Shown here one piece after another: positions 33,611 through 43,446 of a stretch of 64,000 nucleotides of DNA. Below the pieces are notes generated by a model. It did no database searches and was not told where the DNA came from. It saw only the letters and a list, made by a program, of their open reading frames with translations. Positions within the stretch are counted from its first letter, which is position 1. Each line of letters begins with the position of its first letter. The DNA is taken from contig JACKBR010000023.1 in the NCBI GenBank assembly GCA_020634495.1, positions 13,441 to 77,440 on the forward strand, written 5' to 3'. The position numbers and the translations under genes are program-made. This DNA is from Ardenticatenaceae bacterium (lineage in GTDB: Bacteria > Chloroflexota > Anaerolineae > Promineifilales > Promineifilaceae).

Positions 33611-34984
33611 ACATCACATAGCGAGGATACCATGAAAATTATTATCTTTGCCGTGGCTCTGGCGCCAATTTGGCAACCCATCAGCCGTAAAAAAGTCTCA
33701 AGCAGTTTGAACCGTCATTTGGTGGTAAATCAACCTTCATTTAGCCGTGGATCGTGTTGCCGATGTTTATGGCCTGAAATGTTTTATTTCCACCAATGTA
33801 GGTCATGCACGTAGGCATTGTTCAGCAGCTGCCTGGTTTTACCTGCCAGCAATGTCGTTAGGGAGCAACTTGCGCCGGGATTGCTTGGCCGTTGGGCTGG
33901 CCATATACCTGGCCCGGCCGCACTCACCAGAGGCGCTAACTAGACACTGAGCCTGTAGCCATTTGTGGGGCGATAATTATATGGATCAGGTTATTATTTT
34001 TCAGGAAGTGCTAGACGCCGCTAAAAGCTAATTTCCGCCAAAGCCAAGATTTTGTTCATGGTGAGACGCCCGTTTTTGCCGGTAACGATCAGCTAAGGCT
34101 GGAGTTAGTTTGACGAGAAAAAGGACGGTAAACAGCCGTCCCTAATGTATTCAACTCCTCGATTACCGGCCCCCGCTAGTCGAGTGCCAGCAGTTGCCGA
34201 AAATACATGTGTGGAATACTGGCTACTGCTTCGTAACCACAATCGGTTTGTGCGCAAACAGTATCAACAACTTCTACAACCCAAAATGTAGAGGCTGTGG
34301 TCTTAAAATTGAAGATGCAATCCGGACAGCCAAATTACCGGAGACCGCCGCCGCGTCTATCCCGCGTTAGATGTCATTAGCTTCGACGATACCATTTTAT
34401 GACGATGACCAACCCAGTGCCCTAATTGCTGCATGGCGAAATGAGTTGAAACGATCCGGGCACGCTGTACGCCCTCAAAGGGGCAATCGACCCAGACCTG
34501 AAGGCCAATGTTGTTAAAAATGTCGTAACCGAAAAATCCAGCCGATTGCCTGGTTACAACTACGAATCGAAGCTCGTTACAGTAATTGGCCTTGAGGATG
34601 ATTGTAGTAAGCACGGAAGATGCGATCCTGGTTGTTCACAGGATCAAATTCCGTTAGTAAAGAAAATGGTAGATGGTTTGGAAGGAACCAGTTTAGAATC
34701 TTATAGTTGATTGCGTTTACGTTTTCTGCTTTTTTAGAAATTTATGGTGATCAAGAGAAAGTGATTGGATGTTGTTTTAGGAGTGCCGGGAAAAACACGG
34801 TGTTGCAGCCAAAATGAATGGGCGACCAATGGTTCCCCAAGACGCCCAGGGCACCTATTACCAAATTAACGGCAGCACTATTTGAGCAGGCTGCTCCTGC
34901 GCTGATAATTTGCCCTAAACCGGAGTAACGGCGTTCGCAAAGCCAAACAAAAATCTGCCAAAAGAAATAGCCGGCAAAAGCAGC
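33611..34984 (+). other. Unassigned stretch within the frameshift-rich region
   Basis: No intact gene and no recognised family. Short coding-like pieces appear on the plus strand: around 33632-33810 (MKIIIFAVALAP, then VADVYGLKCFISTNVGHAR in another frame), 34250-34330 (NFYNPKCRGCGLKIEDAIR), and 34450-34710 (TLYALKGAIDPDLKANVVKN, EDDCSKHGRCDPGCSQDQIP). Like its neighbours it probably once held one or two genes now broken by indels. The last part before 34985 encodes a Lys/Ala/Arg-rich run that may be an N-terminal extension of topA. Confidence 0.4.
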
Positions 34985-37062
34985 GATCCGCGCACCACCA
35001 CGCGCCCGCACGAACGGATTAGTAATTGTGGAATCGCCCGCCATTGGAAACCATCAGGCGGTACCTGGGCAAAGGGTACAGCGTCAAGTCAACGTTGGGC
35101 ATGTGCGCGATTTGCTAAAATCTCGCCCTGAGTGTAGATGTTGAAAATAATTTTGAACCAGAATACCGCGTAACAAATGACAAGCGGGACGTGGTTAAGA
35201 TTTGAAAGCAGCTGCTGCCAAAGCAAAAGAAATTTATCTGACTACACTGACCCACAACCGTGAAGGCAAGCGATTGCCTGGCACGTTTGGAATCGGCAAT
35301 GGGTCGCTATTACCAGCGGGTTGTGTTTCATGAGATTACCAAACCAGCGATTCGAAGGCATTTGAAACCACGCGGTTAACATGGATCGGGTATTGCGCAG
35401 CAGGCGCGCGTCATTTTGGATCGATTGGTGGGGTACAAACTAGGTCCGCTGCTCTGGCGCAAAATTGCGCAGCCGTTTATCGGCGAGCAGGTGCAATCAT
35501 CTGTGGCAGTGCGGCTGGTGTCGAACGCGACCTGCACTGTGTGCGCAAATCAAAGGTTTGTTACCAAGGAATATTGGACGCTTGGCGCTGAACTGGGTGG
35601 GGCGCTCTAGGGGTAAATGACCAGGAACAGCCGTTTTCCAGAGCGTTGCACAAATTAAAGACCCTGTATTTGCAAGTGGGGAATACGATTGTGCGGCCGC
35701 ACCTGGTAGCTAGAAAAAGCATCTGGTGGCGAAGTGCGCATTGTAAACGAACCGTCGCCCAACAGCCCATTCACCTGTACCATGCAAAGGCGTCCCGGCG
35801 GTTGAGCTGCCTGCACCAGCAAACGATGCGCATTGCCCAGCAGCAACGCTGTGAAGGCATTGACCCTGGAAGGCGAAGGAATCGGTTGGTTTAATTACCT
35901 ACATGCGTACCAACGGCATTCCGTCAAAGAGGCGAAACGGAAGCGCGAAACCTATGTTGGCAACGCTGAGTCACCAACTAAGCGCCGTTAAACCACCCGG
36001 AGTACAAAACAAAAATCAAAACAGCGCAAAGCGCAGAGCAGTGCAGCCCACCTCTGTCCCCGTATTGCCCTAAGCAGATCAAAAAGAACATTTGTCACGC
36101 GGGATCAGTATCGCCTGTACAAGTTGATTTGGGATCTAACTGTGTGTGAATGGCTCCGGCCAGTATGACACGGTGTCAGTGGATGTTGGGCGGGAGATGA
36201 GGAAGGTGGCTGTGGGAACGTAATATCTCTTCCAGGCGACTGGTTCTGTTATGACCTTTGCTGGATTCCTGGCTCTATGAGAAAGCCGCCCTGGATCCTT
36301 GAATGTTGTGAAACCAGGTGCCATCCGACCTGAAAGAGGGCAGAGCTGCTCCGATTTATTTACAGCTTTGCCAGGCAACACACAGCCACGCCACGCTACA
36401 GCAGAAAACCACCCTAGTTAAATCAATGGAAGAATACGGCATTGGTGCCCCAGCACCTACATATCCATCATCTCTACAATTCAAAATCATGGTACGTGGA
36501 TGGGGTAGACAGGCGATTGCAGCCGACAGAAACCAGCCAGGTGGTGAACGATTTACTCGTTGAGTATTTCCTGATATTTTTGTCCCTAAGACTTTACGGC
36601 GATTGAAGATGAGCTGGATAAAATTGCTGAAGGTGAGCCGTGGGTTGCCCGTCATTGGCAGCTTTACAGTTGCCAGCAAGTGGCGATGAGTCCATACCAA
36701 GCTGGTTGAAGGCAGAGGTGGGCCTGTAGGGCGGGCGTGCCCCCTGTGTGTGTGATTTGGTTTACCGGGAAGGGCGATACAGTCCGTTTTCATCTGGCTG
36801 CTCAATTTCCCAAATGCCGCCATACAGAACAACTGCTCAACAAAATTGGCGTCACCTGTCCCAACAGCGGCAAGATAGTCGACAGCATACCACTCAGAAA
36901 CCGCGTCTTCCTACAGCTGCTGCGCGTTACCCAGACTGCAGGTGCTTAGTTGGAAAAAGCCTATGGTCGATGAATAATATGCAACGGCTGGTGGTTCCGT
37001 AAACGAAAATGAGACCGACTGCGTTCGCGCGGCTAAAAGAGCCAGTGCCCGATAAAGAATAA
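34985..37062 (+). pseudogene. topA: DNA topoisomerase I (TopA), many frameshifts
   Basis: The family can be followed across frames from the Toprim start (LVIVESPA, TIRRYLGKGYSVKSTLGHVR) through REGE-like residues, YYQRVVFHEITKPAI, ARVILDRLVGYKLGPLLWRK, VQSSVAVRLV, the active-site loop GIGWFNYLHAYQRHS / TYMRTN (Tyr in YMRT), AHEAIRPTS-like, LTRDQYRLYKLIWD, SMEEYGIG, DELDKIAEGE, and the C-terminal zinc-ribbon part (CDLVYREGRY, FPKCRHTEQLL, VTCPNSGK) to a stop at 37062. About 15 or more frame changes or small losses occur. TopA relaxes negative supercoils and is normally essential, so real loss would require another copy. The start is approximate. Confidence 0.8.
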
Positions 37063-37425
37063 CCGTCATGAATTAATATGACCAGAAACAATTCTACATT
37101 TGCCTGAATTTCTATTCGGTACAGAATGCCTTATGCCAGAGCAGGCGCTTCGAAAAATTTTACTGTAGATGCTTCATAGCTGCGTTGGTTTCCCATTGCT
37201 AGTTGTAGCTAATTGGTACCACTGTATAAGATTTTTTAGCAACTTATTAAAGGCTAGACCTTGGTTTTGTAGCCTCGTCAATAACAAAGTCACAGGAGAA
37301 ATCTGCGTAACAGGAAAATCGACGATTCAAAAATTTTATGTATTTTTAGAGGCCAATAATCAGACGCCTCCTTTCCGGAAACCTCGACATGTATTTCCAA
37401 GATTGTTTAATGTAAAGGAAAAATT
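37063..37425. other. AT-rich intergenic gap after topA
   Basis: No coding signal was found in these 363 bases, which are visibly more AT-rich than their surroundings. AAAGGAAAAATT at the end is the SD for the metalloprotease start at 37426. Confidence 0.5.
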
Positions 37426-39367
37426 ATGAACTTTCGTCTAGCTTCTCTATTATCTTTTGCTTTTTGGAGTCTTGCGCTGGATTTGTGGGGAGCGGGGTCG
37501 GTGCCGGTCAATCGGCGCTGCCCAACGGGCGATGGATGAATTGCCATACCTGCCGTTTCAGACCAGAGTAATCCTCATCACAAATTTAGAAATTAGCCAA
37601 TCTATTCAGGATGCCAGCACGGTGCCGCTGGTATCAATCAGCCCACTGTTGTGCCGCGTTTATCTGGCCTACAAGCAGTGGCAACGATGTGCCTAGTACC
37701 AGCATTACCTTAACCGCTACTCGTGGAAGTCTACGTGATGACAGCAGCCGTTCGGCACAAAATCGCCTCCAAGCAGCTCAGCCAGGTAATTTTGGGCAGT
37801 ACGTTTAACGTTGTGCTGCCCGCAGACCTGGCTTTCTGGCACGGTGCAAATTGTGGCGTAACAACCAAAATGGCGGCGGCTTTCAAAACAGTTACATTTA
37901 ATGGTGCCCGTTGAACATCACGATTGTGCCCATTAACTATACAAATACCGGGCCTGAAGTGGATTTTTCAGCCCCTTCAAGTGAACAAATTAGTGATTGG
38001 ATGATGCCCGGGCCTATCCTTAAACAACATAGATGTCTCCTTCCATGCGCCATATGCTTTTACGGGTAATTTGCGGGATGGCTATTATTGGGAAAACGAC
38101 GATAACACTGGCCTGCTGGATCGAATGTCGCAGCTTAAGGCAGGGGATGGAGCGCCAGAATCTACCGTTTATTACGCCTATGTTTATTTTGGCACAAGCT
38201 GCTCTGATACCTGGTTCAACTGCGCTGGCGGCATTGCTGGCATTGGTTGGATTGGCTTTAGAGAATCTGTGGGCATCCACAATTTGCCGTCTGGGTTTGG
38301 GCCGGAGGCTTCGGGCAAGCTGGCCGGGCACGAAATTGGCCATAATTTTGGCCGTTACCACGCGCCGTGTGGGGTATCGCCAACGCCAAACTGGTCTACG
38401 GATCCCAAACATGCCGGGGCTTCCATTGGTGAATATGGTTTGGATGGCATTGGTGGTACCTTGACGCTGCTTGACCAGCGGCTATGTGGACATGATGAGC
38501 TACTGTGATCCAGTTTGGGTTTCTGATTATACGTACAAAGCGCTTTATACCGATCAGGTGAACAATGGCGCGTTCATTTACCCTGGTAAACCCTGGTGAT
38601 TCAAGTCTGTTACGGATGATGTATATTTCCTTAAGCCCAGTTTACATGCTGCCCGCAAACATGCATTCTCCTAAAATAGCCTCTGCACCGTGCAACTTCT
38701 GTGGATACTGGGCACTCATCCAGTCGATTTAATGGTGGCGGAAGCATCTCTGCCGGGGAGCCATTCGCGGGGTGGTGCCGGTGCCCGATGAATGGTGGCT
38801 GCAGGATTCGCATGGAAGCAGCATCAGGGACGGCAGGTGCCAGCCGCGCCCTCTCCACTACCAGCATGTCTGTGAGCACCGCCCTCGATCAGCACCGGCA
38901 AGCCGCTGTTGATCGGTTGGGGGCACCAATGTACTTGCCTCGTTGTGCGCTACACCGCCAACAACAGCCAATCTGGACAACAGTGGGATTAAACGGTGCT
39001 GGGTACAACCTGGATGGCAATCTGAAACGGCGGTAAAGCAGCCATTCAAATCATCCTGGCAAATCAGGGCACCAACCCTTCGACATTGACCTGTGGCTGC
39101 CCCGTTGGCAGATAAGCAGCTTACTGCCTGGATCAGCAGAAGCGATTGCGGCTGGTTCGCCTGCGGCGCTGCCTTTAGTTCCAGATGCCAAGGGATGGCG
39201 CGTTGACGAAGATTTTGTCTGGTCGGTGGATGGTGGGGCGAAACAGCCTCAGCCCTCTTCCTGCACAATTTGGCGCCCGATGAGCATACCATCACTTTGC
39301 GGGCTACCAGCAGGCAAACGGCCGTTACTCCTTCATTATTACCGATGCACGCCTTAAGAACTTTGGG
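37426..39367 (+). pseudogene. Secreted zinc metalloprotease, frameshifted
   Basis: The start MNFRLASLLSFAFWSLALDL looks like a signal peptide. A beta-rich CARDB-like domain follows in pieces (VPSTSITLTATRG, TFNVVLPADLAFW). The catalytic domain is readable from 38071: VYYAYVYFGTSCSDTWFNCA, then the extended zinc motif HEIGHNFGRYH (38329-38361) and a Met-turn (YVDMMSYCDPVW) in another frame. The C-terminal part holds Ig-like stretches (LHNLAPDEHTITLRATS) to KNFG and a stop at 39367. HExxHxxGxxH is the metzincin ligand set. About ten frame changes are required. The gene's 3' end overlaps that of the convergent hydantoinase-like gene by about 14 bases. Confidence 0.7.
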
Positions 39368-41046
39368 GTAGCAATTCTAAATTCATGATCGTTGGAATTA
39401 ACGAATGAGTTAGGACACCCTCCTTCCCCGCAATTTTGCCCCAGCCGCCGCCCCCTGGCGTTTCAATTTGCAAAATATCGTCTTTGTCCAGCTGCCGGGT
39501 GAATTTGCCCGGCAGTTCGCTTGTTTTTTCACCCTGAACGAGGCTGTTTCGGCCAGGACGGCCGTCTTCGCCTCCCTGCAAACCATAAGCCCCGCGCCTG
39601 CGCCGTTCGCTGGTGACGGTCACCGTGACCGGCGTCAGAAAGCGGATGCTGCGGATGAGGCCATCGCCGCCCTGATGCTGCCCTGCGCCGCCAGAACCAG
39701 ACCGCAGGCTGTACTGCTCCAGCCGCAGCGGAAAGCTGTATTCCAACGCTTCAACAGGCGTGTTGAGCGTGTTGCTCATGTGGACGTGCAGACCGCTGCC
39801 GCCGTCGGCGTCTGGCCCTGCGCCCGCCCCGCCACCGATGGTTTCGTAGTAGGCAAACGGCCGTTCCGAACCCGGCAGCTTGCCCCCAAAGGTGAGATTG
39901 TTCATCGTGCCCTGGCTGGCAGCGGGGATAAGCTGAGGCAGCGCCTGGGCCAAGGCTCCCAGAACCGCATCGGTGATGCGCTGGGACGTTTCCACGTTTC
40001 CGGCGGCAACGGCGTGCGGTTGGGGCGGGTCTAGCAGCGAGCCGGGCGGAATCGTCAGGCTGATCGGGGCAAAGGCACCCTCGTTCATGGGCAAATCGGT
40101 TTGCACCAGGGCCAGAGCGGCGCAGCGCAGGCAGTAGGCACGGCCGATCTGGCAATAGCGGGCACAGCGTTCAAATTGCCCCTCACGGCTGCGGCCGTTC
40201 CCCTAAAATCCACGTGCATCTGGTTCCCATCTATGGTGATTGTTACCTGGATTGGGATGGGCGGGCTGCCTGGCTGGCCATCGTCGTCAGTAATCGGTGA
40301 GTGTAACGGCAATCTGGAATTTGCGGAAACGGCCATTCCGTCCGGGCGTAGTCAATCAGGGCTTCAGCATGGGCCAAGCATCAGTCAGGCTGCTGGCAGG
40401 CTACAATTTCTTCCAGTCGTTTTTGTGTGGCGTGCGCCGCCAACTGGGCTGCCAAATCGCCATTACGCTCATCAGGGTGCATGCATTTGCAGGATGAAGT
40501 TACCACGGCTTCGTTGCGCTGTCCGGCGGCCACCAGCTTAAGCGGGGGAATGATGATGCCTTCCTGGTAAATTTCGGTAGAAAGCGGCATGGAGCCGGGG
40601 GACATGCCGCCGACATCGGCGTGGTGGGCGCGGCTGGCGACAAAGAAAGAAGGGGTGACCGGGTGATCGGGTGACAAAGTGACAGCCTGATCACTGGTTA
40701 CTGAATGCTGATTATTGAAGAAGACGGGGGAAACGAGCGTGATGTCTGGCAGGTGGTTGCCGCCCTGGTACGGGTCGTTGACGATGACGACATCGCCGGG
40801 GGCAAAGGGAGCGCATTGCTCGATGGCGGCCTGCACGGAAGCGGGCATGGCTCCCAGGTGAACGGGAATATGGGCAGCCTGGGCCAGCATACGGCCGTCG
40901 CCCAAAAAGAGGGCGCAGCTAAAGTCCAGGCGCTCTTTGATGTTGGGGCTGTAGGCGGCGCGGCCCAGCGTCACGCCCATCTCTTCGGCCACGGAGGCAA
41001 AGAGGTAGCGAAAAATGGAAAGGGATGCGGCCGTTGGCTGGGTCAT
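39354..41046 (-). pseudogene. Hydantoinase B / oxoprolinase-like (HyuB) protein, frameshifted
   Basis: From MTQPTAASLSIFRYL (start 41046) the frame encodes a HyuB N-half (AYSPNIKERLDFSCALF, VIVNDPYQGGNHLPDITLVS, ADVGGMSPGSM) and stops at 40381. The family continues in another frame (IPIQVTITIDGNQMHVDFRG) and a third (GAFAPISLTIPPGSLLDPPQ, GTMNNLTFGG, GGDGLIRSIRF, TPGGGGWGK) to 39354. Two or three indels, near 40340-40390 and 40130, account for this. HyuB is the B subunit of ATP-dependent hydantoinases and oxoprolinases; the A subunit is not next to it, which is unusual. The start overlaps the phosphoribosyltransferase stop (ATGA). Confidence 0.85.
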
Positions 41047-41591
41047 TCTGTGAAAACGGGCAGGTTGGCCAGGGCAATAATGTGGCTCCAATCCGCGTCG
41101 CCTTCGGTGAAAACGGCCGCAATCTTCACAATTTCGCCCCCAGCATTGACCACCACATTTTCCATCCCCTTCAGCGTGCTGCCCGTGCTGATCACATCAT
41201 CCACCAGCACCACCTTCTTGTTTTGGATAAACGCTTTGTCCTTTTCATCCAGGTACAAGGTTTGTGGCTTGCCAGTGGTGATGGAAATTGTTTCGGCGCT
41301 AATGGCGGCTCCCATGTAGCTTTTGTACGATTTGCGCAGCACGATGTAGGGCAGGCCCATCAGGGCGCTCATCTCGTAGATGAGGGGAATGCCTTTGGCT
41401 TCGGCCGTTACCAGCACTTCAGCCGGGGTTTCTTTGAGTCGTTCGGCCAGGGCAGCGGCGGCGGCCTTTACCACGATGGTGTCGCCAAGCATGTTGAAAA
41501 TGGCGATGCGCACGCCAGGGGCAACTTCAAACAACGGCAGGTGGCGGGTAATGCCAGCAATCACAACGGTGTAGGTTTCACGTTTGGTCAT
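41043..41591 (-). CDS. Adenine phosphoribosyltransferase-like protein
   Basis: A 182-residue type I phosphoribosyltransferase with the PRPP-binding motif VVLVDDVISTGSTLKG, and GIPLIYEMSALMGLPYIVLR before it. It resembles Apt/Xpt-like proteins used as purine salvage enzymes, but the flexible loop (KSYMGAAISAETISITTG) suggests a distinct subgroup. The SD GGAGGAGAG is present. It is coupled by ATGA to the hydantoinase-like gene, which hints at a role in purine or cyclic-amide breakdown or salvage (inference). Confidence 0.85.
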   Translation of the reverse strand: MTKRETYTVVIAGITRHLPLFEVAPGVRIAIFNMLGDTIVVKAAAAALAERLKETPAEVLVTAEAKGIPLIYEMSALMGLPYIVLRKSYKSYMGAAISAETISITTGKPQTLYLDEKDKAFIQNKKVVLVDDVISTGSTLKGMENVVVNAGGEIVKIAAVFTEGDADWSHIIALANLPVFTE

Positions 41592-41617
41592 CTTGTGATA
41601 CTCTCCTCCATGATGTT

Positions 41618-41639
41618 GGTCAATGTTATAAAATTGACC
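41618..41639. promoter_or_regulatory. Inverted repeat between divergent genes
   Basis: GGTCAAT (41618-41624) and ATTGACC (41633-41639) flank GTTATAAA, in the gap between the phosphoribosyltransferase gene and the quinone oxidoreductase gene. A dimeric regulator binding over a minus-strand -10 region is plausible. Confidence 0.35.
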
Positions 41640-41713
41640 TACGTCTTAATGTGGTTAGTTTACCTGAATGTATTGCCGGTGACATCCAGTTTAGCAAGTG
41701 AAGGTGGGAAGGT

Positions 41714-42709
41714 ATGAAGGCGATTGCGGTGAAGGGAGACAGACAGAATCCGGTGTTGGTGTGGGAGTCGGTGCCGGATGTGGAGCCTGGGCCAGAAGAG
41801 GTGTTGGTGGATGTGCGGGCAACGGCCGTTAACCGGGCAGATTTATTGCAGGCTCGCGGTGGTTACAGTGCGCCAGCCGGGGCCAGCGACATTTTAGGGC
41901 TGGAAATGGCGGGGGTCATTACGGTCGTTGGTGAGGATGTAGAGGAAGATTGGCAGGTTGGCGACCGCGTTTGTGCTTTGCTGCCTGGGGGTGGCTATGC
42001 CGAGCAGGTGGCTGTGCCTGGGGGGATGCTGCTTAAGCTGCCTAAGGCGTGGTCGTTTGCTATGGGAGCGGCCGTTCCTGAAGTGTGGTACACCGCCTAC
42101 GTCAATCTTTTTTTGGAAGGCGAGTTGGTGGCTGGGGAAACGGTGCTGATTCATGCCGGGGCCAGCGGGGTAGGCACGGCGGCCATCCAGCTGGCCAATG
42201 CCGCTGAGGCCACCGTGTTTGTGACGGCAGGCAGCGAGGAAAAGCTGCTGGCCTGCCGCAAACTGGGGGCAGAGCTGGCCATCAATTATAAGCAAGACGA
42301 TTTTTGGGCAAAGGTGATGACCGCCACGCAGGATCAAGGGGTGGATTTAATTTTGGACCCGGTGGGTGGTGGGTATTTGGATAGAAATGTGCGGTCGTTG
42401 AAGCGATTCGGCCGTTTGGTCAACATTGGCCAGCTGGGCGGCTCGCATGGCGAGATGAACATGGGGCTGCTCTTGGGCAAGCGGCTGCGCATCATTGGCT
42501 CCACGCTGCGCTCGCGCTCCCCGGCGGAAAAAATCAAAATAACCAAGCAGTTTGAGGCTGGCTATTGGCCGCTGCTGCGCTCTGGTGAACTTAAACCCAT
42601 CATTGATATCACGTTCCCCATCGAACAAGCCCATGAAGCTCATAAATATGTGGCCCAGAACAAAAATATTGGCAAGGTCATTTTGCTTGTAGGCAATGAG
42701 AGCGCCTGA
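41714..42709 (+). CDS. NAD(P)H quinone oxidoreductase, PIG3-like MDR family
   Basis: A 331-residue medium-chain dehydrogenase/reductase without the zinc ligands. Features are the GroES-like N-domain (TAVNRADLLQARGGYSAPAG, the PIG3 pattern), the nucleotide-binding loop HAGASGVGTAAIQLAN, LDPVGGGYLDRNVRSLKRFG, and a C-terminal LKPIIDITFPIEQAHEAHKY. It probably uses NADPH to reduce quinones or enals. It starts 14 bases after a GGAAGG-type SD region. Confidence 0.92.
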   Translation: MKAIAVKGDRQNPVLVWESVPDVEPGPEEVLVDVRATAVNRADLLQARGGYSAPAGASDILGLEMAGVITVVGEDVEEDWQVGDRVCALLPGGGYAEQVAVPGGMLLKLPKAWSFAMGAAVPEVWYTAYVNLFLEGELVAGETVLIHAGASGVGTAAIQLANAAEATVFVTAGSEEKLLACRKLGAELAINYKQDDFWAKVMTATQDQGVDLILDPVGGGYLDRNVRSLKRFGRLVNIGQLGGSHGEMNMGLLLGKRLRIIGSTLRSRSPAEKIKITKQFEAGYWPLLRSGELKPIIDITFPIEQAHEAHKYVAQNKNIGKVILLVGNESA

Positions 42710-42713
42710 CGCA

Positions 42714-42752
42714 AAGAACGCCAAGAATTAGATGGCGCAAAGTTCTTTTTTT
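42714..42752 (+). terminator. Candidate terminator after the quinone oxidoreductase gene
   Basis: AAGAACGCCA and TGGCG...TTCTT form a bulged hairpin running into a T7 tract, between two convergent genes. The left arm resembles an interspersed repeat (GACGCAAAGAACGCCAAGAA). Confidence 0.45.
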
Positions 42753-43446
42753 ATAGCGGGAGTTCGTTGCGGAAGCGGTGGAAGGCGTCGGGGCGCAGGA
42801 AGAGGAAGATGAGCGTGCCGGCAAAAAAGCCGCCCAGGTGGGCCCAGTGGGCGATGCTTGAATCCACATTGATCAGCAGGACATCCAGGGCAACCGGAAT
42901 CTCTTTAAGGAAAAAGAAGAGGATGACCCAGTAAGCCCGAAAAGGAATTCGGGCAAAGCCAAATCCCCAAAACAGCAGGACTTTAATTTTCCCTTTGGGA
43001 TACAAAATTAAATAAGCAGCCATGATGCCGTAGACTGCGCCGCTGGCTCCGATGCCGGGGATGCTTTCTGTGGAGCGGCTCATGGTGCTGATGATGTCGG
43101 CCACGACGCCGCAGAGCAGGTAAAAGGCCAAAAAGCGCCAGGGGCCGCAGGCGTCTTCTACGCGCTGGGCAAAGGCCCAAAGCGCCAGCATGTTGCCTGC
43201 CAGGTGGAAGATGCCGCCGTGCATGAAGATGGATGTGAGGCTGGCTAAGGCTCCGGCAGCCTGCTGGCCAATCACAAAGGTTGGTACGCTGCCAAACAGA
43301 AAAAGGAGTTCAATGTAGGCGTCCAGGTTGAATTCAACCAGCAAAAATTGGGCAATGAGCACAATCATATTGACCACGATAATAAACATGGTCATGAAGG
43401 GAAAGCTGGTGTAGCGGTTGGGCTGCAAATCTGTGAGTGGGATCAT
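42751..43446 (-). CDS. Rhomboid family intramembrane serine protease
   Basis: A 231-residue membrane protein with six helices. MHGGIFHLAGNMLALWAFAQ is the helix-2 pattern, the catalytic Ser is in GIGASGAVYGIMAAYL, and the catalytic His in IAHWAHLGGFFAGTLI. Substrates are unknown. Its start overlaps the TPR gene stop by ATGA, so they are co-expressed. Confidence 0.95.
   Translation of the reverse strand: MIPLTDLQPNRYTSFPFMTMFIIVVNMIVLIAQFLLVEFNLDAYIELLFLFGSVPTFVIGQQAAGALASLTSIFMHGGIFHLAGNMLALWAFAQRVEDACGPWRFLAFYLLCGVVADIISTMSRSTESIPGIGASGAVYGIMAAYLILYPKGKIKVLLFWGFGFARIPFRAYWVILFFFLKEIPVALDVLLINVDSSIAHWAHLGGFFAGTLIFLFLRPDAFHRFRNELPL

Noticed and set aside
34751..35044. Minus-strand membrane-like frame in the frameshift-rich region
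   Set aside because: It overlaps the plus-strand TopA start (LVIVESPA) and is probably an antisense shadow.
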